Source: Cyclobacteriaceae bacterium (lineage in GTDB: Bacteria; Bacteroidota; Bacteroidia; Cytophagales; Cyclobacteriaceae). Taken from it: a stretch of 64,000 nucleotides of DNA. Position 1 is the first letter of the stretch. Each line of letters begins with the position of its first letter. The stretch spans positions 248,001 to 312,000 of the forward strand of contig JAHBTY010000001.1 in the NCBI GenBank assembly GCA_019638355.1. The letters are read 5' to 3'. A program made the position numbers and the translations under genes. Positions 1 to 7,622 of this stretch are shown piece by piece. The notes below the pieces were generated by a model. The model was not told the origin of the DNA. It worked only from the letters and a program-made list of their open reading frames with translations, and searched no databases.

Positions 1-37
1 TCAGGTAACAGAAAAATCGAACCATTTCAAGAACAGC

Positions 38-1243
38 TTATTTTACGCGGAATGGATTTGAAAACCGCGGATCGGAAATCATCTGGTAATCGGTTAGCGT
101 AGTAAGAAATGCTGTAATGGCTTTTATTTCACTGGCAGTCATTTTCATTTGCAAAGGCTTACCGTCAGTTCCCTTTAAACGATGATCTAAATTAGGGCTG
201 TTCTTAATGCCTGTACTGTAATGTTGCAGTACCTCTTCCAATGTTTTAAAACGACCATCGTGCATATAAGGCCCGGTAAGTTCTACGTTGCGAAGCGAAG
301 GAATTTTAAACTGGCCTTTGTGCTGTGCAAACCCTGTTGTTTCCATTAAACCCTTATCCTTTGGTACGGCATCCAGGCCAATGTCGGCAAAACCGTTAGC
401 ATCGTGGCAACTGTTGCAATTAAATTTATTGAAGAAAAGCTGCCGGCCCAATTCTTCCTGGGCAGTTAGATTAACCAAAGGAGTATTAATGGTTAATGAG
501 TTTGCAGGCTTCAGATCAAACGTGGTAGCGTTTGTGCGAAACAACATGGCCTTGTCAAACTTGGATTGGTTACTGCGGATGCTCAGAAGAAAAGCGCTTA
601 GCCCTTGCGAAATTTTTTCTGATGTAACTCCCGGTTCTCCAAAGGCATTTTGAAATAAGGGTTCGTATTCGGGTATCCGACTTAATTTTAGTGCCAGGGC
701 TTCCATATCATGAATTCCCATTTCAATATGGTTCATGATGGGTCGTGTTACCATTTGCTTCAGGTTGCTTTCGCGGCCATCCCAAAAGAGCGAGGTAGGT
801 GTTGCCACAAACTCAGGCGAAACCGGAACCCCCGGCATGTAGCCAACAACATCCGTATTTATTACTTCTACTGTATCAGCCTTTTCCGTAGAATCGCCTG
901 GAAACAAAAACTCCTGAAAGGCATCGGATACAATATTTTGAATAGACATGGAGTTGCGGGGTGTTACCCGGTTTTCAAAACCACGACTTAAGGTTGCATT
1001 ATCCGAAAAGGCCAGCGCTTGTTTGTGGCAACTGGCACACGAAATACTGTTATTAAGCGATAGACGTGTATCATAAAAAAGCACACGGCCTAATGTTGGC
1101 ACATCGTCAGTAACCCCTGCCACCGAATAGGCAAATGGTTGTTCCGGCAAATCTAAAACAACTTCCCGGCCTCGGTTTTCAAAAGGATTGCAAGCCAGGG
1201 ATATGAGCAACACAAAAATTGAAAAAGCAGCACCGGTTTTCAT
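38..1243 (-). CDS. Di-heme cytochrome c peroxidase / MauG-family lipoprotein
   Basis: Predicted periplasm-facing lipoprotein of 401 aa. The N-terminus is a lipoprotein signal with lipobox LISLAC (Cys18). Two c-type heme sites are visible: CASCH at residues 69-73 and CNSCH near residue 275, the spacing of bacterial di-heme peroxidases (CcpA/MauG family), which reduce H2O2 or carry out related oxidations using electrons from cytochrome c. The C-terminal half contains the family-like stretch GPYMHDGRFKTLEEV. It lies alone at the left edge, divergent from the malate:quinone oxidoreductase gene. The substrate cannot be told from sequence; classical peroxidase and MauG-like oxidase roles are both possible. 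Family assignment is firm. Confidence 0.9.
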   Translation of the reverse strand: MKTGAAFSIFVLLISLACNPFENRGREVVLDLPEQPFAYSVAGVTDDVPTLGRVLFYDTRLSLNNSISCASCHKQALAFSDNATLSRGFENRVTPRNSMSIQNIVSDAFQEFLFPGDSTEKADTVEVINTDVVGYMPGVPVSPEFVATPTSLFWDGRESNLKQMVTRPIMNHIEMGIHDMEALALKLSRIPEYEPLFQNAFGEPGVTSEKISQGLSAFLLSIRSNQSKFDKAMLFRTNATTFDLKPANSLTINTPLVNLTAQEELGRQLFFNKFNCNSCHDANGFADIGLDAVPKDKGLMETTGFAQHKGQFKIPSLRNVELTGPYMHDGRFKTLEEVLQHYSTGIKNSPNLDHRLKGTDGKPLQMKMTASEIKAITAFLTTLTDYQMISDPRFSNPFRVK

Positions 1244-1401
1244 GGCTATGGGGTTGTTATAGTTTGAAACGACTAGTTGAAGATACCAAAAAACTTGAAC
1301 AATTCGACACCCAACACCACCAAAGGGTTGGAACTATTATTTGCAGATTTGCTTGGGCACCTTGCTTCCTATAAATTCGAAGTTTTACGCGGATAAACCC
1401 C

Positions 1402-2895
1402 ATGACCAAAACCTCCCGCACTCCAAAAACCGATGTAGTACTGATGGGTGCTGGCATCATGAGTGCCACTCTCGGTATGTTGCTGAAAGAACTCGACCCT
1501 CAGCTTTCCATTCACATTTTTGAACGGCTGGATAAAGCCGGTATGGAAAGTTCGGATGCCTGGAACAATGCCGGCACCGGCCACTCAGCTTTTTGCGAGC
1601 TGAACTACACTCCGCAAAAGCCCGATGGTTCGGTTGAGTGTAATAAAGCCTTTAAGATTGGCGAGTCGTTTGAAATATCGCGCGAGTTTTGGGCTTACCT
1701 CGTTGAGAAAAACTACGTGCAAAATCCGCAAGACTTCATCAATAAAGTACCACACATGAGTTTAGTGTGGGGTACGGATAATGTTGACTTTTTACGCAAG
1801 CGATATGCCATCCTGCAAGCCAACCCGTTGTTTAATGAAATGGCTTATTCAGAAGTACATGACGATATAGCTGCCTGGGCTCCTATTGTTATGCGCGGCC
1901 GAACCAAGAAACAACCCGTTGCTGCTACACGTATGGAAATGGGAACCGATGTAAACTTTGGTTCGCTTACGCGTAGCATGATTGAGCAGCTCGCTAAAAT
2001 GCCCGGTGTAACCATTCATTATAATACCGAGTGTTTGGACCTTGATCCGGATGGTAAAAAAGGATGGGATGTTTTTGTGCGCGATTTACAAACCGGTGAG
2101 AAGAAAACATTTAATACACATTTTGCTTTTATTGGTGCCGGTGGAGCCACATTACATTTATTAAAGCGTGCCGAGATAAAAGAACGCAAAGGTTATGGTG
2201 GTTTCCCGGTAAGCGGTTTATGGTTGAAGTGCAATAACGAGGAGTTGATAAATAAACATCACGCCAAGGTATATGGTAAAGCTTCGGTAGGTTCGCCCCC
2301 CATGTCGGTACCGCATGTGGATACGCGCTTTATCAATGGCAAGCGAGAATTGTTGTTTGGGCCCTTTGCGGGATTTTCAACCAAGTTTTTGAAAAATGGC
2401 TCATTGATGGATCTGCCCAAATCGATTAAGCTCGATAACCTGATGCCTATGATTTTTGCGGGTATCAAAAATGTTCCGTTAACCAAATACCTGATACAAC
2501 AATTACGATTAACACCTGAAGACCGCCACGCAGCTTTGCGCGAATACGTTCCCTTTACCAAACAAGTGGATTGGGAACTATTGGAAGCAGGCCAGCGCGT
2601 ACAAGTGATTAAGAAAGACAAAGAGAAAGGCGGTGTACTGGAGTTTGGTACCGAACTGGTTGTTTCAGAAGATGGAACCGTAGCTGCTTTGCTGGGAGCT
2701 TCACCGGGTGCATCCACCGCTGTAACCATGATGCTGGAGTTGATTCAAAAATGCTTTAAGAAACAAAGTCAAACCGAAGCGTGGCAAGCACGCCTGCGCG
2801 AAATGGCCCCCTCGTTTGGACAATCTATTTCAAAGAGCGAAAAGTTGGTGGCTGAATCGCGGAAGCGAACCAACAAAACACTTAAGCTGGTTTGA
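1402..2895 (+). CDS. mqo: Malate:quinone oxidoreductase
   Basis: FAD-dependent, membrane-associated TCA-cycle enzyme that oxidises malate to oxaloacetate and passes electrons to quinone. The 497 aa length is normal for the family. The N-terminus has the dinucleotide-binding motif VVLMGAGIMSATLG followed by the Mqo signature region around residues 40-65 (SSDAWNNAGTGHSAFCELNY). A conserved GASPGAST stretch lies near residue 434. The ATG at 1402 directly precedes the FAD motif. No neighbour is functionally linked. No specific regulatory site was recognised upstream. Confidence 0.96.
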   Translation: MTKTSRTPKTDVVLMGAGIMSATLGMLLKELDPQLSIHIFERLDKAGMESSDAWNNAGTGHSAFCELNYTPQKPDGSVECNKAFKIGESFEISREFWAYLVEKNYVQNPQDFINKVPHMSLVWGTDNVDFLRKRYAILQANPLFNEMAYSEVHDDIAAWAPIVMRGRTKKQPVAATRMEMGTDVNFGSLTRSMIEQLAKMPGVTIHYNTECLDLDPDGKKGWDVFVRDLQTGEKKTFNTHFAFIGAGGATLHLLKRAEIKERKGYGGFPVSGLWLKCNNEELINKHHAKVYGKASVGSPPMSVPHVDTRFINGKRELLFGPFAGFSTKFLKNGSLMDLPKSIKLDNLMPMIFAGIKNVPLTKYLIQQLRLTPEDRHAALREYVPFTKQVDWELLEAGQRVQVIKKDKEKGGVLEFGTELVVSEDGTVAALLGASPGASTAVTMMLELIQKCFKKQSQTEAWQARLREMAPSFGQSISKSEKLVAESRKRTNKTLKLV

Positions 2896-3053
2896 TCGAC
2901 CTGTACATTTTTGTAAAACGCACTGTTCATTTTTATACAGGAGCGACCGGCACCTCTTGAATCAATCTTTGATTTCGAGCTAGAAGGCGAGTTTTTAATT
3001 GCTCGCGTTTTTGTGAATGATTTTTGCGAAGGTTAGTTTATAACCTAACAGCC

Positions 3054-3371
3054 ATGCAACGATCTTCTTCCACATCCACTGTACTTATTATTGTGATTTT
3101 GTTGTTTACGTTCCCGCTATGGATAGGCCTGGGCGCAGGTTTATTCGGGTTAATTGCTGGTTTGTTTGCTGGCCTGGTAGGGTTAATAGTTGGATTGATG
3201 GGGGCCGTGATTGGAATAATTGCCGCTATTTTTAAAGCCTTATTTGGCTGGGGCGATTGGCATCATCACGGCTGGCATTTTGATGGTACTGATATGAATG
3301 CATTTACATGGTTTGCGTTGCTGGTAATAGGTGCATTGATTATAGCAAGGAAAAACACAAATAAAAAGTAA
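3054..3371 (+). CDS. Small glycine-rich membrane protein
   Basis: Protein of 105 aa when started at the ATG at 3054; an in-frame TTG at 3024 would add ten residues with no benefit. Residues about 8-65 form hydrophobic segments rich in Gly, Leu and Ile with repeated GLxAGL/GLxVGL patterns. A His/Trp-rich loop follows (GWGDWHHHGWHFDG), then a last membrane span and a Lys/Asn-rich tail. The His cluster could bind metal, but that is speculation. No family is recognised. It lies between mqo and the convergent dsbD. It is probably real given its clean membrane topology. Confidence 0.6.
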   Translation: MQRSSSTSTVLIIVILLFTFPLWIGLGAGLFGLIAGLFAGLVGLIVGLMGAVIGIIAAIFKALFGWGDWHHHGWHFDGTDMNAFTWFALLVIGALIIARKNTNKK

Positions 3372-3386
3372 TCGATTAAATGTAAG

Positions 3387-5408
3387 TTAAGGATACAACT
3401 CCTTAAACTTCTCCTTTCCTACATCCAAAAATGCAGCAAACTTTTCTGCGTTTAGATTATATCCGTAAGGAGTTACCAGCACGCGTTCATCTTTACCCAG
3501 CAGCACATAGAATGGTTGTGCATTGTTGTTCAACTTTGCGATTTGCAAATCTGCATTTTGTTTACCGATGGTTTTCTTAACCTTGTTATCATACGTAGAA
3601 GTGTACCACTCGCTTTCAGGCAATGTAGTTTTATCATCCACATAAAGAGCTACCACTACATAGTCTTCGCGTAAGCGTTGCAATACTTGCGGGTCGCTCC
3701 ACACATTCGCTTCCATTTCGCGACAGTTGGTACAACCGTGCCCGGTGAAGTCGATAAACAATGGTTTGTTTTGCTGGCGGGCGCAGGCTATAGCCTGATC
3801 ATAATCGAAGTATCCGCTTAAGCCATGCGGCAGGTGGAGGAAATCAGCATACTTGGGTTCATCGCAAATGACATTTGTTTTTTCTGCTGATGTAGTTGCG
3901 CTCAACACATTAAAATCGTGTGTGTACATGGGCGGCAAGTAACCAGCCAGTGCTTTTAAGGGCGCGCCCCACATTCCGGGAATAAGATAAACAGTAAACA
4001 CAAACACAAGCATTGCTAATGAAATGCGCAACACGCTTACCGTTTTGTCTTCAGCATCTTTGCCGCTATCGCCCGGCATGCGAAAGCCTTTCAATAAGTA
4101 AATCCCGATTAGAAGAGCAATCACAATCCAGATGGCAATGTTGATATCGCGATCGAGAATTCCCCAATGGAAAGCCTGATCGGCAATACTTAAAAACTTA
4201 AAGGCAAGAGCAATTTCAATAAACCCTAAAACCACTTTAACCGTGTTAAGCCACCCCCCCGATTTGGGTAATGATTTTAACCAGCCCGGAAAAAATGCAA
4301 ATAGTGTAAAAGGAATAGCGAAGGCAGCCGCAAAAGCAAACATGCCTAATATGGGTTTCAAAAATTCGCCACCGGCCGATGATACCAGAATACTTCCTAC
4401 AATGGGACCCGTACAACTAAACGAAACCAACACCAGGGTAAAAGCCATAAAGAATACGCCAATCAAGCCGCCCTTTTCAGCTTGCTGATCTACTTTATTG
4501 ATAATTGATCCGGGCAACGTAATCTCAAACAAACCCAGGAAGGATAAACCGAAGACGATGAACACCGAAAAGAAAATGAGATTTGGAATCCACTCGGTGG
4601 ATAAATGATTGGCGGTCTCAGGCCCCATAAGTGGTGCGAGTGCAGCACCGATTAATGTGTAGATAAAGATGATAAAAATGCCATACATCAATGCCTGAAA
4701 TTTTGTGCCGCGCCCGGTAAAGAAGCTTACCGTCATGGGAATCATGGGAAACACACACGGAGTAAGTAACGCGGCAAGCCCTGCAACAAAGGAGATCAAC
4801 AAAAATCCCCATAACGATTTGCCCTGTGTATTATCCTGAACCAGGGTTGCATCCAGAATGGGGCCATTGGTTTCTGTTAGCGGTGCGGTAATGTCAATCG
4901 GTTGAAGTGCGGGGTCATCGTTTTTAGTCTGCTCCGATGCCGCTCCACCCACCTTTATAGCAAACGAAAAATCATCGGCACCTGAAATACATTGGCCGGT
5001 TAGATCGGAACACACCTGGTAATCGGATTCGCCCGTAAGCACTACAGGTGCAGCCAGAATTTTTATCTTCTGCCGGAACTCACCTATCTTCTTAAATATT
5101 TTTACATCGCATTCAAAAATCTCGTCATACTTATCGAGCGGATTAACCGGCATTAGCTTTCCAACCAATTGATAGCTGGCGTGGGGCACAAAATTGAACG
5201 AAGTTTTAATGGGGCCATCCTCGCATGGAAATTCAGAAGAGTATAAATACCAGTTTTTATCAACAGTAGCTTTGAAGATCAGTTCTATCTCATCGCCTAC
5301 TTTGGCTTCGGTAGCAGAAGCAGCATAACTCCACTTGGCGGGTGTAAGAACCTGGGCCTTGGTAAGTGAAAAGGAAATAAGGCAAAGCAGTAAAACAAGG
5401 TTTTTCAT
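3387..5408 (-). CDS. dsbD: Thiol:disulfide interchange protein DsbD
   Basis: Inner-membrane reductant conductor that moves electrons from cytoplasmic thioredoxin to periplasmic thiols. The protein is 673 aa. It has a signal peptide (MKNLVLLLCLISF), an N-terminal DsbD-alpha-like domain with a Cys pair (VCSDLTGQC), and a central membrane domain with the two redox motifs TPCVFPMIP and SCTGPIVG. A C-terminal thioredoxin-like domain carries HGCTNCREME. The start was placed at the ATG at 5408 rather than the in-frame ATG at 5432, because it begins a standard signal peptide. It is transcribed alone, and the call is strong. Confidence 0.95.
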   Translation of the reverse strand: MKNLVLLLCLISFSLTKAQVLTPAKWSYAASATEAKVGDEIELIFKATVDKNWYLYSSEFPCEDGPIKTSFNFVPHASYQLVGKLMPVNPLDKYDEIFECDVKIFKKIGEFRQKIKILAAPVVLTGESDYQVCSDLTGQCISGADDFSFAIKVGGAASEQTKNDDPALQPIDITAPLTETNGPILDATLVQDNTQGKSLWGFLLISFVAGLAALLTPCVFPMIPMTVSFFTGRGTKFQALMYGIFIIFIYTLIGAALAPLMGPETANHLSTEWIPNLIFFSVFIVFGLSFLGLFEITLPGSIINKVDQQAEKGGLIGVFFMAFTLVLVSFSCTGPIVGSILVSSAGGEFLKPILGMFAFAAAFAIPFTLFAFFPGWLKSLPKSGGWLNTVKVVLGFIEIALAFKFLSIADQAFHWGILDRDINIAIWIVIALLIGIYLLKGFRMPGDSGKDAEDKTVSVLRISLAMLVFVFTVYLIPGMWGAPLKALAGYLPPMYTHDFNVLSATTSAEKTNVICDEPKYADFLHLPHGLSGYFDYDQAIACARQQNKPLFIDFTGHGCTNCREMEANVWSDPQVLQRLREDYVVVALYVDDKTTLPESEWYTSTYDNKVKKTIGKQNADLQIAKLNNNAQPFYVLLGKDERVLVTPYGYNLNAEKFAAFLDVGKEKFKELYP

Positions 5409-5542
5409 AAGAATTAGCAAACTTAAATGCAACCCGACTTTAGCGGAATATAGTTACTACAGATTAACGTGTTTTTAACACCACAAATTCCTGTAATTTT
5501 AAGAATTAACCTAAAACATTCGATGCCATAAAAAATGTAAAA

Positions 5543-5689
5543 GTGAAAAAGATAAACAGTACTGTGGCAGGCGATAAATTGGTTCAACCACTAAAGGTTT
5601 TATCCGAGCAGGAATTTAAAACCGGAACAGCAGGGCCGGTGGAACCGGAAAAAACCAAACAACTTTTGCAAATGTTAATGCTGTATTAG
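5543..5689 (+). CDS. Possible 48-aa small protein or gene remnant
   Basis: An open frame that would start with GTG at 5543 and end at TAG 5689. It encodes a hydrophilic peptide containing LVQPLKVLSEQEFKTG and PVEPEKTKQLLQML. Codon use looks like coding sequence and the frame stays open upstream to a TAA at 5507, so it may be the tail of a decayed gene. No family is recognised. Translation is uncertain because there is no ATG. Confidence 0.3.
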   Translation: MKKINSTVAGDKLVQPLKVLSEQEFKTGTAGPVEPEKTKQLLQMLMLY

Positions 5690-5732
5690 TCTTTCGGAGG
5701 TTTATGATTAAACGCTTTCACAGCCCCAATTG

Positions 5733-5760
5733 GTAACCACGGCTTTAATGCCGTGGTTAC
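5733..5760. repeat. Perfect 11-bp hairpin, REP-like
   Basis: GTAACCACGGC at 5733-5743 and its exact complement at 5750-5760 enclose the 6-nt loop TTTAAT. There is no following T-run, so it is not an obvious terminator. The form (GC-rich arms, short AT loop, intergenic) resembles dispersed REP elements. Confidence 0.55.
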
Positions 5761-5813
5761 ATGCTTAATGGCTGAATACTATTTTTTAAGTAACTTCGTT
5801 TCCCTTTTAAGAA

Positions 5814-6626
5814 ATGAAATACTATTTTTTAATACTTGTCCTTGTATTGCCCGCTTGGGTGGTAGCGCAACAGCAACCAAGTGTACAAGAGGGTCAGTTT
5901 ACGTTTGACACGGATAAACCGTTTACGCTGCTGGAGCTAGACCAGAATGAAGAACCCATTCCAACAAAAAAAAAGAAACCCAAACGTAAAGTTTATTACG
6001 GCCTTAAAACCCGTAAAAAATTTACGCGTAAGGGCTTTGGCGATAAAACTACAGTTGAATATTTCTACGTGTTGAAAAAACAAGAAGTGCCCACGGGTTT
6101 TGCGCGCGATGTGTATTGGTATGATTTTGTGCGCAAAGAATTACGTAAAACAAGCTTAGCTGCTTTTGATATAAAAAAAGGTGTATTAGCGCATGGCCCT
6201 TATAAAAAAATGGTGGGCGATGATGTAATTGAAGAAGGTATTTTTTACAAAGGCACAAAGCATGGGCGCTGGATGCGATATAACCGGCAAGATTTGGTAG
6301 AAGACAAAGAAAAGTATTATAAAGGCTGGCCAAAGGAATCGCTTGTTACATATTACGATCCGGCCGATAGAAAGAAACTGAAAGAAATTATTCCTATCGA
6401 ATACGGAGAGAAAGAAGGTTTCTATTATTACTTCCACGAAAACGGGCAGATAGCGGTGCAAGGCGAATACCATTGGGGCGAACGCGTAAACGATTGGATT
6501 GAAAATTATCCGACAGGTAAACGCAAACGCATTATCGCCTATCCGAAAGAACCTTTCGAAAAAACCACACGCCCCTATCTACGCAAGGAGTGGGACGAAA
6601 AAGGAAAAGAAATCTATTCCCGATAA
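5814..6626 (+). CDS. Secreted MORN-repeat / YwqK-like protein
   Basis: 270-aa protein with a signal peptide (MKYYFLILVLVLPAWVVAQ). The C-terminal two thirds contain MORN/YwqK-type repeats: HGPYKKMVGDDVIEEGIFYKG, KHGRWMRYNRQ and NGQIAVQGEYHWGERVNDW. A basic Lys/Arg stretch lies near residue 50-70. Such repeats are common in exported Bacteroidota proteins; their function is mostly unknown and the database label toxin-antitoxin YwqK is not informative here. It is a monocistronic gene, followed by an inverted-repeat element. The family call is good; the role is unknown. Confidence 0.75.
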   Translation: MKYYFLILVLVLPAWVVAQQQPSVQEGQFTFDTDKPFTLLELDQNEEPIPTKKKKPKRKVYYGLKTRKKFTRKGFGDKTTVEYFYVLKKQEVPTGFARDVYWYDFVRKELRKTSLAAFDIKKGVLAHGPYKKMVGDDVIEEGIFYKGTKHGRWMRYNRQDLVEDKEKYYKGWPKESLVTYYDPADRKKLKEIIPIEYGEKEGFYYYFHENGQIAVQGEYHWGERVNDWIENYPTGKRKRIIAYPKEPFEKTTRPYLRKEWDEKGKEIYSR

Positions 6627-6641
6627 ATTAAACTGCTTCAC

Positions 6642-6756
6642 AAGCCTGTATAGTACACCATAGTTATTAACTGAAGCGCAATGATGTTCTCTAGGAATTT
6701 GAAAATTGTTTCTATCAATATTTTGCCTCCAGGCTTAGGGTAATAACTATGGTGTA
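6642..6756. repeat. Interleaved inverted repeats (pseudoknot- or MITE-like)
   Basis: A perfect 16-bp inverted repeat, TACACCATAGTTATTA, occurs at 6654-6669 and as its complement at 6741-6756. A second 7-bp pair, AAGCCTG at 6642-6648 and CAGGCTT at 6730-6736, interleaves with it in the order A-B-A'-B'. No transposase frame lies between the arms and no target-site duplication is obvious. Confidence 0.6.
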
Positions 6757-6771
6757 GCACACAAACCAAAT

Positions 6772-6807
6772 AAACAAAGCCGACCCAATTAAGAATCGGC
6801 TTTGTTT
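6772..6807 (-). terminator. Rho-independent terminator after the GIN lipoprotein gene
   Basis: 12-bp perfect stem: AAACAAAGCCGA at 6772-6783 and its complement at 6796-6807, with a 12-nt loop. It lies 5 bp beyond the stop of the minus-strand gene ending at 6812. The AT-rich ends could serve both directions. Confidence 0.8.
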
Positions 6808-6811
6808 GCTT

Positions 6812-7516
6812 TTAATCTTTACGCACCACACTTGCCCCCGATGTTTCTACCTGAAGTTGAGGATCGCCCCGGTAAATAACCTCGCTTGCACCGGTTGCTA
6901 TAACTGTTAATTGCTGTGTAACATTTACGCGCCCCTGGCTGGCCCCTGAAATGTGCAGTTTTGCTTGCACGGATTTAAATTCAAAACCAGTTAATAAAGA
7001 AGCACCGGATATGCTGCCATCCAACACACTCCCTTGGCCCCGCAAACGTAACTGCGATGCACCATTTATATTCAGGTAAAGTTCATTTGCATCCATATCA
7101 ACCTGGCCTAAGGATGCGCCTGATAAAGTAACATCCAAACGCGCCACCGGATCAAAGCCACTAACCCGGCCATTAACCGCGCCCGAAAAATTTATACCGG
7201 CAAGCACAGGCATTGTTATGGTAATAAACGTGGTGTATTGCCGATGTTCAAATTCATCGAAGCGCACAATCAGGGCATTTCCCCTTTTAAATATTTCTAA
7301 ATCGCTCAGGTTTCTGCGATCGCCTTCGGCTTTGATAGCATAATTGGTTCCATAAACAATTGTAACATCCAGGCCATCACCGGCTTCTACCCGATCAAAA
7401 TCAACTACGGCAAACGTGCGAACGTCCTGTTGCCGTGGGCCGGGATCTTCTTCATCTAAGCAGGCCGATAACAAAACCGAACTAAGTGCAAAATAAATAA
7501 GGTTAAACCGTTTCAT
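6812..7516 (-). CDS. GIN-domain (DUF2807) lipoprotein, putative adhesin-head fold
   Basis: 234-aa predicted lipoprotein starting MKRFNL with lipobox LLSAC. The ATG at 7528 would add four residues before the signal; I prefer 7516. The body is beta-rich with repeated SGAS turns (INFSGAV, LSGASLG, INGAS, ISGAS, TSGAS), the hallmark of the head-GIN domain (PF10988), a right-handed beta-helix-like fold widespread in Bacteroidota. Function is generally unknown. It lies downstream of the TonB-receptor gene on the same strand with a 106-bp gap, so it may belong to the same regulon. Confidence 0.85.
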   Translation of the reverse strand: MKRFNLIYFALSSVLLSACLDEEDPGPRQQDVRTFAVVDFDRVEAGDGLDVTIVYGTNYAIKAEGDRRNLSDLEIFKRGNALIVRFDEFEHRQYTTFITITMPVLAGINFSGAVNGRVSGFDPVARLDVTLSGASLGQVDMDANELYLNINGASQLRLRGQGSVLDGSISGASLLTGFEFKSVQAKLHISGASQGRVNVTQQLTVIATGASEVIYRGDPQLQVETSGASVVRKD

Positions 7517-7586
7517 AATCATGTTCATTTTATTCTACAACAACTACAACACAACTTACCCCTATCTCAATCAAAGATTTTTAAAC

Positions 7587-7605
7587 GGCAGCTGTTATTG
7601 CTGCC
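7587..7605 (-). terminator. Weak hairpin after the TonB-receptor gene
   Basis: GGCAGC at 7587-7592 pairs with GCTGCC at 7600-7605 around a 7-nt loop. On the minus strand it is followed by an AT-rich but interrupted run. It may be a weak terminator between the receptor gene and the GIN gene. Confidence 0.35.
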
Positions 7606-7622
7606 AACTACGGGTTTAAAGA

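Larger units (their letters stand above)
5409..5813. other. 405-bp gap between divergent dsbD and the MORN-type gene
   Basis: AT-rich intergenic stretch. It holds a weak small reading frame (5543-5689) and a perfect hairpin (5733-5760), both listed separately. No convincing -33/-7 promoter pair was found for dsbD. A near match to the -7 element lies in front of the gene at 5814. Confidence 0.6.

Noticed and set aside
288-653. Long plus-strand frame inside the cytochrome peroxidase gene
   Set aside because: Antisense shadow of a gene with two heme motifs; it has no protein-like features.
2259-2729. Minus-strand frame of 156 codons inside mqo
   Set aside because: Shadow frame; the mqo frame has clear family motifs over the same bases.
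2960-3035. Open plus-strand frame before the small membrane protein (reads LESIFDFELEGEF)
   Set aside because: No start codon and a stop just upstream; at most a remnant, too short to support.
5814-6626. Toxin-antitoxin system, from the YwqK-type label
   Set aside because: It has a signal peptide and MORN repeats and no partner toxin gene nearby.
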